Position numbers and translations under genes: made by a program
Source: Acinetobacter sp. C26M
GTDB lineage: Bacteria; Pseudomonadota; Gammaproteobacteria; Pseudomonadales; Moraxellaceae
Assembly: GCF_023702675.1 (NCBI RefSeq)
Contig: NZ_CP098478.1
Coordinates: 2,170,001 to 2,234,000 of the forward strand
Direction of reading: 5' to 3'
DNA length: 64,000 nucleotides
Notes under the pieces: model-generated
Databases searched by the model: none
What the model was told of the DNA's origin: nothing
The model's input: the letters and a program-made list of their open reading frames with translations, nothing else
Shown here: positions 63,933 to 64,000 of the stretch, piece by piece
How the letters are laid out: the number at the start of each line of letters is the position of its first letter
How positions within the stretch are numbered: the first letter of the stretch is position 1

Positions 63933-64000
63933 TACTGATTACCATCTTTTAATATTTATCAATCAATGTCTTAAAAAACATCTACCTTTTGAATGGACAA

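Noticed and set aside
1..64000. CRISPR arrays, tRNA, rRNA, prophage or insertion sequence genes
   Set aside because: No regular repeat-spacer pattern, tRNA-like cloverleaf, rRNA sequence, transposase or phage gene was seen by reading; a formal tRNA scan was not possible here.

Overview
The window looks like chromosome of a gamma-proteobacterium of the Acinetobacter (Moraxellaceae) type. This is inferred from AT-rich DNA, from the block rseP-dxr-cdsA-uppS-frr-pyrH, from gene pairings such as aroQ-accB-accC and narK-nirB-nirD/FAD-nasA-mobA with nasTS opposite, and from protein wording familiar from that genus. No rRNA, tRNA, CRISPR array, prophage or intact insertion sequence was recognised. 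Most of the window is core metabolism, with a few accessory stretches around 15.4-17.2 kb, 47.0-47.7 kb and 62.5-64 kb.

Layout. 1-7.1 kb (minus strand): envelope, isoprenoid and translation genes (rseP cut by the window edge, dxr, cdsA, uppS, frr, pyrH, rimO). 7.4-10.0 kb: ntrB-ntrC nitrogen regulators behind a sigma-54-type promoter. 10.2-17.1 kb: TetR regulator, argF, a phosphatase-like protein, ispF, an exported LprI-like protein, dadA behind a tandem glycine riboswitch, and two poorly known proteins, one of which may be a di-iron haem-oxygenase-fold enzyme. 17.2-24.1 kb: fumC, a GalE-like protein lacking the catalytic lysine, tusDCBE, a DMT transporter opposite a MocR regulator, and an HxlR regulator.

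24.2-31.7 kb (minus): molybdenum cofactor genes moeA, a moaC-moaB/mogA fusion, moaE, moaD and moaA, then an uncharacterised molybdopterin oxidoreductase next to a MaoC-type hydratase. 32.0-35.7 kb: dsdA, a LysR regulator, a very small membrane ORF and an MFS transporter. 35.7-47.0 kb: assimilatory nitrate/nitrite reduction. Divergent narK-nirB-nirD/FAD-nasA-mobA and nasT-nasS units each carry a sigma-54 promoter, with one NtrC-like dyad between them. The NtrBC pair and the molybdenum cofactor genes therefore converge functionally on this block.

47.7-53.4 kb: aroQ-accB-accC, an amidase and an MFS permease. 53.6-60.0 kb: aromatic amino acid (tyrosine) catabolism: an AroP-type permease, fahA, maiA, a small VOC protein, an IclR regulator and hpd. 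No cupin-type homogentisate dioxygenase gene lies in the cluster, and the VOC protein carries a His-His-Glu metal triad, so it is a candidate for the missing ring-cleavage step. An almost identical 19-bp sequence occurs in the promoter regions of both aroP/fahA and hpd and is a candidate operator of the IclR protein. 60.5-64 kb: a small unknown protein, a membrane-anchored glutamate-synthase-like flavoprotein, a lipoprotein and an anchored protein.
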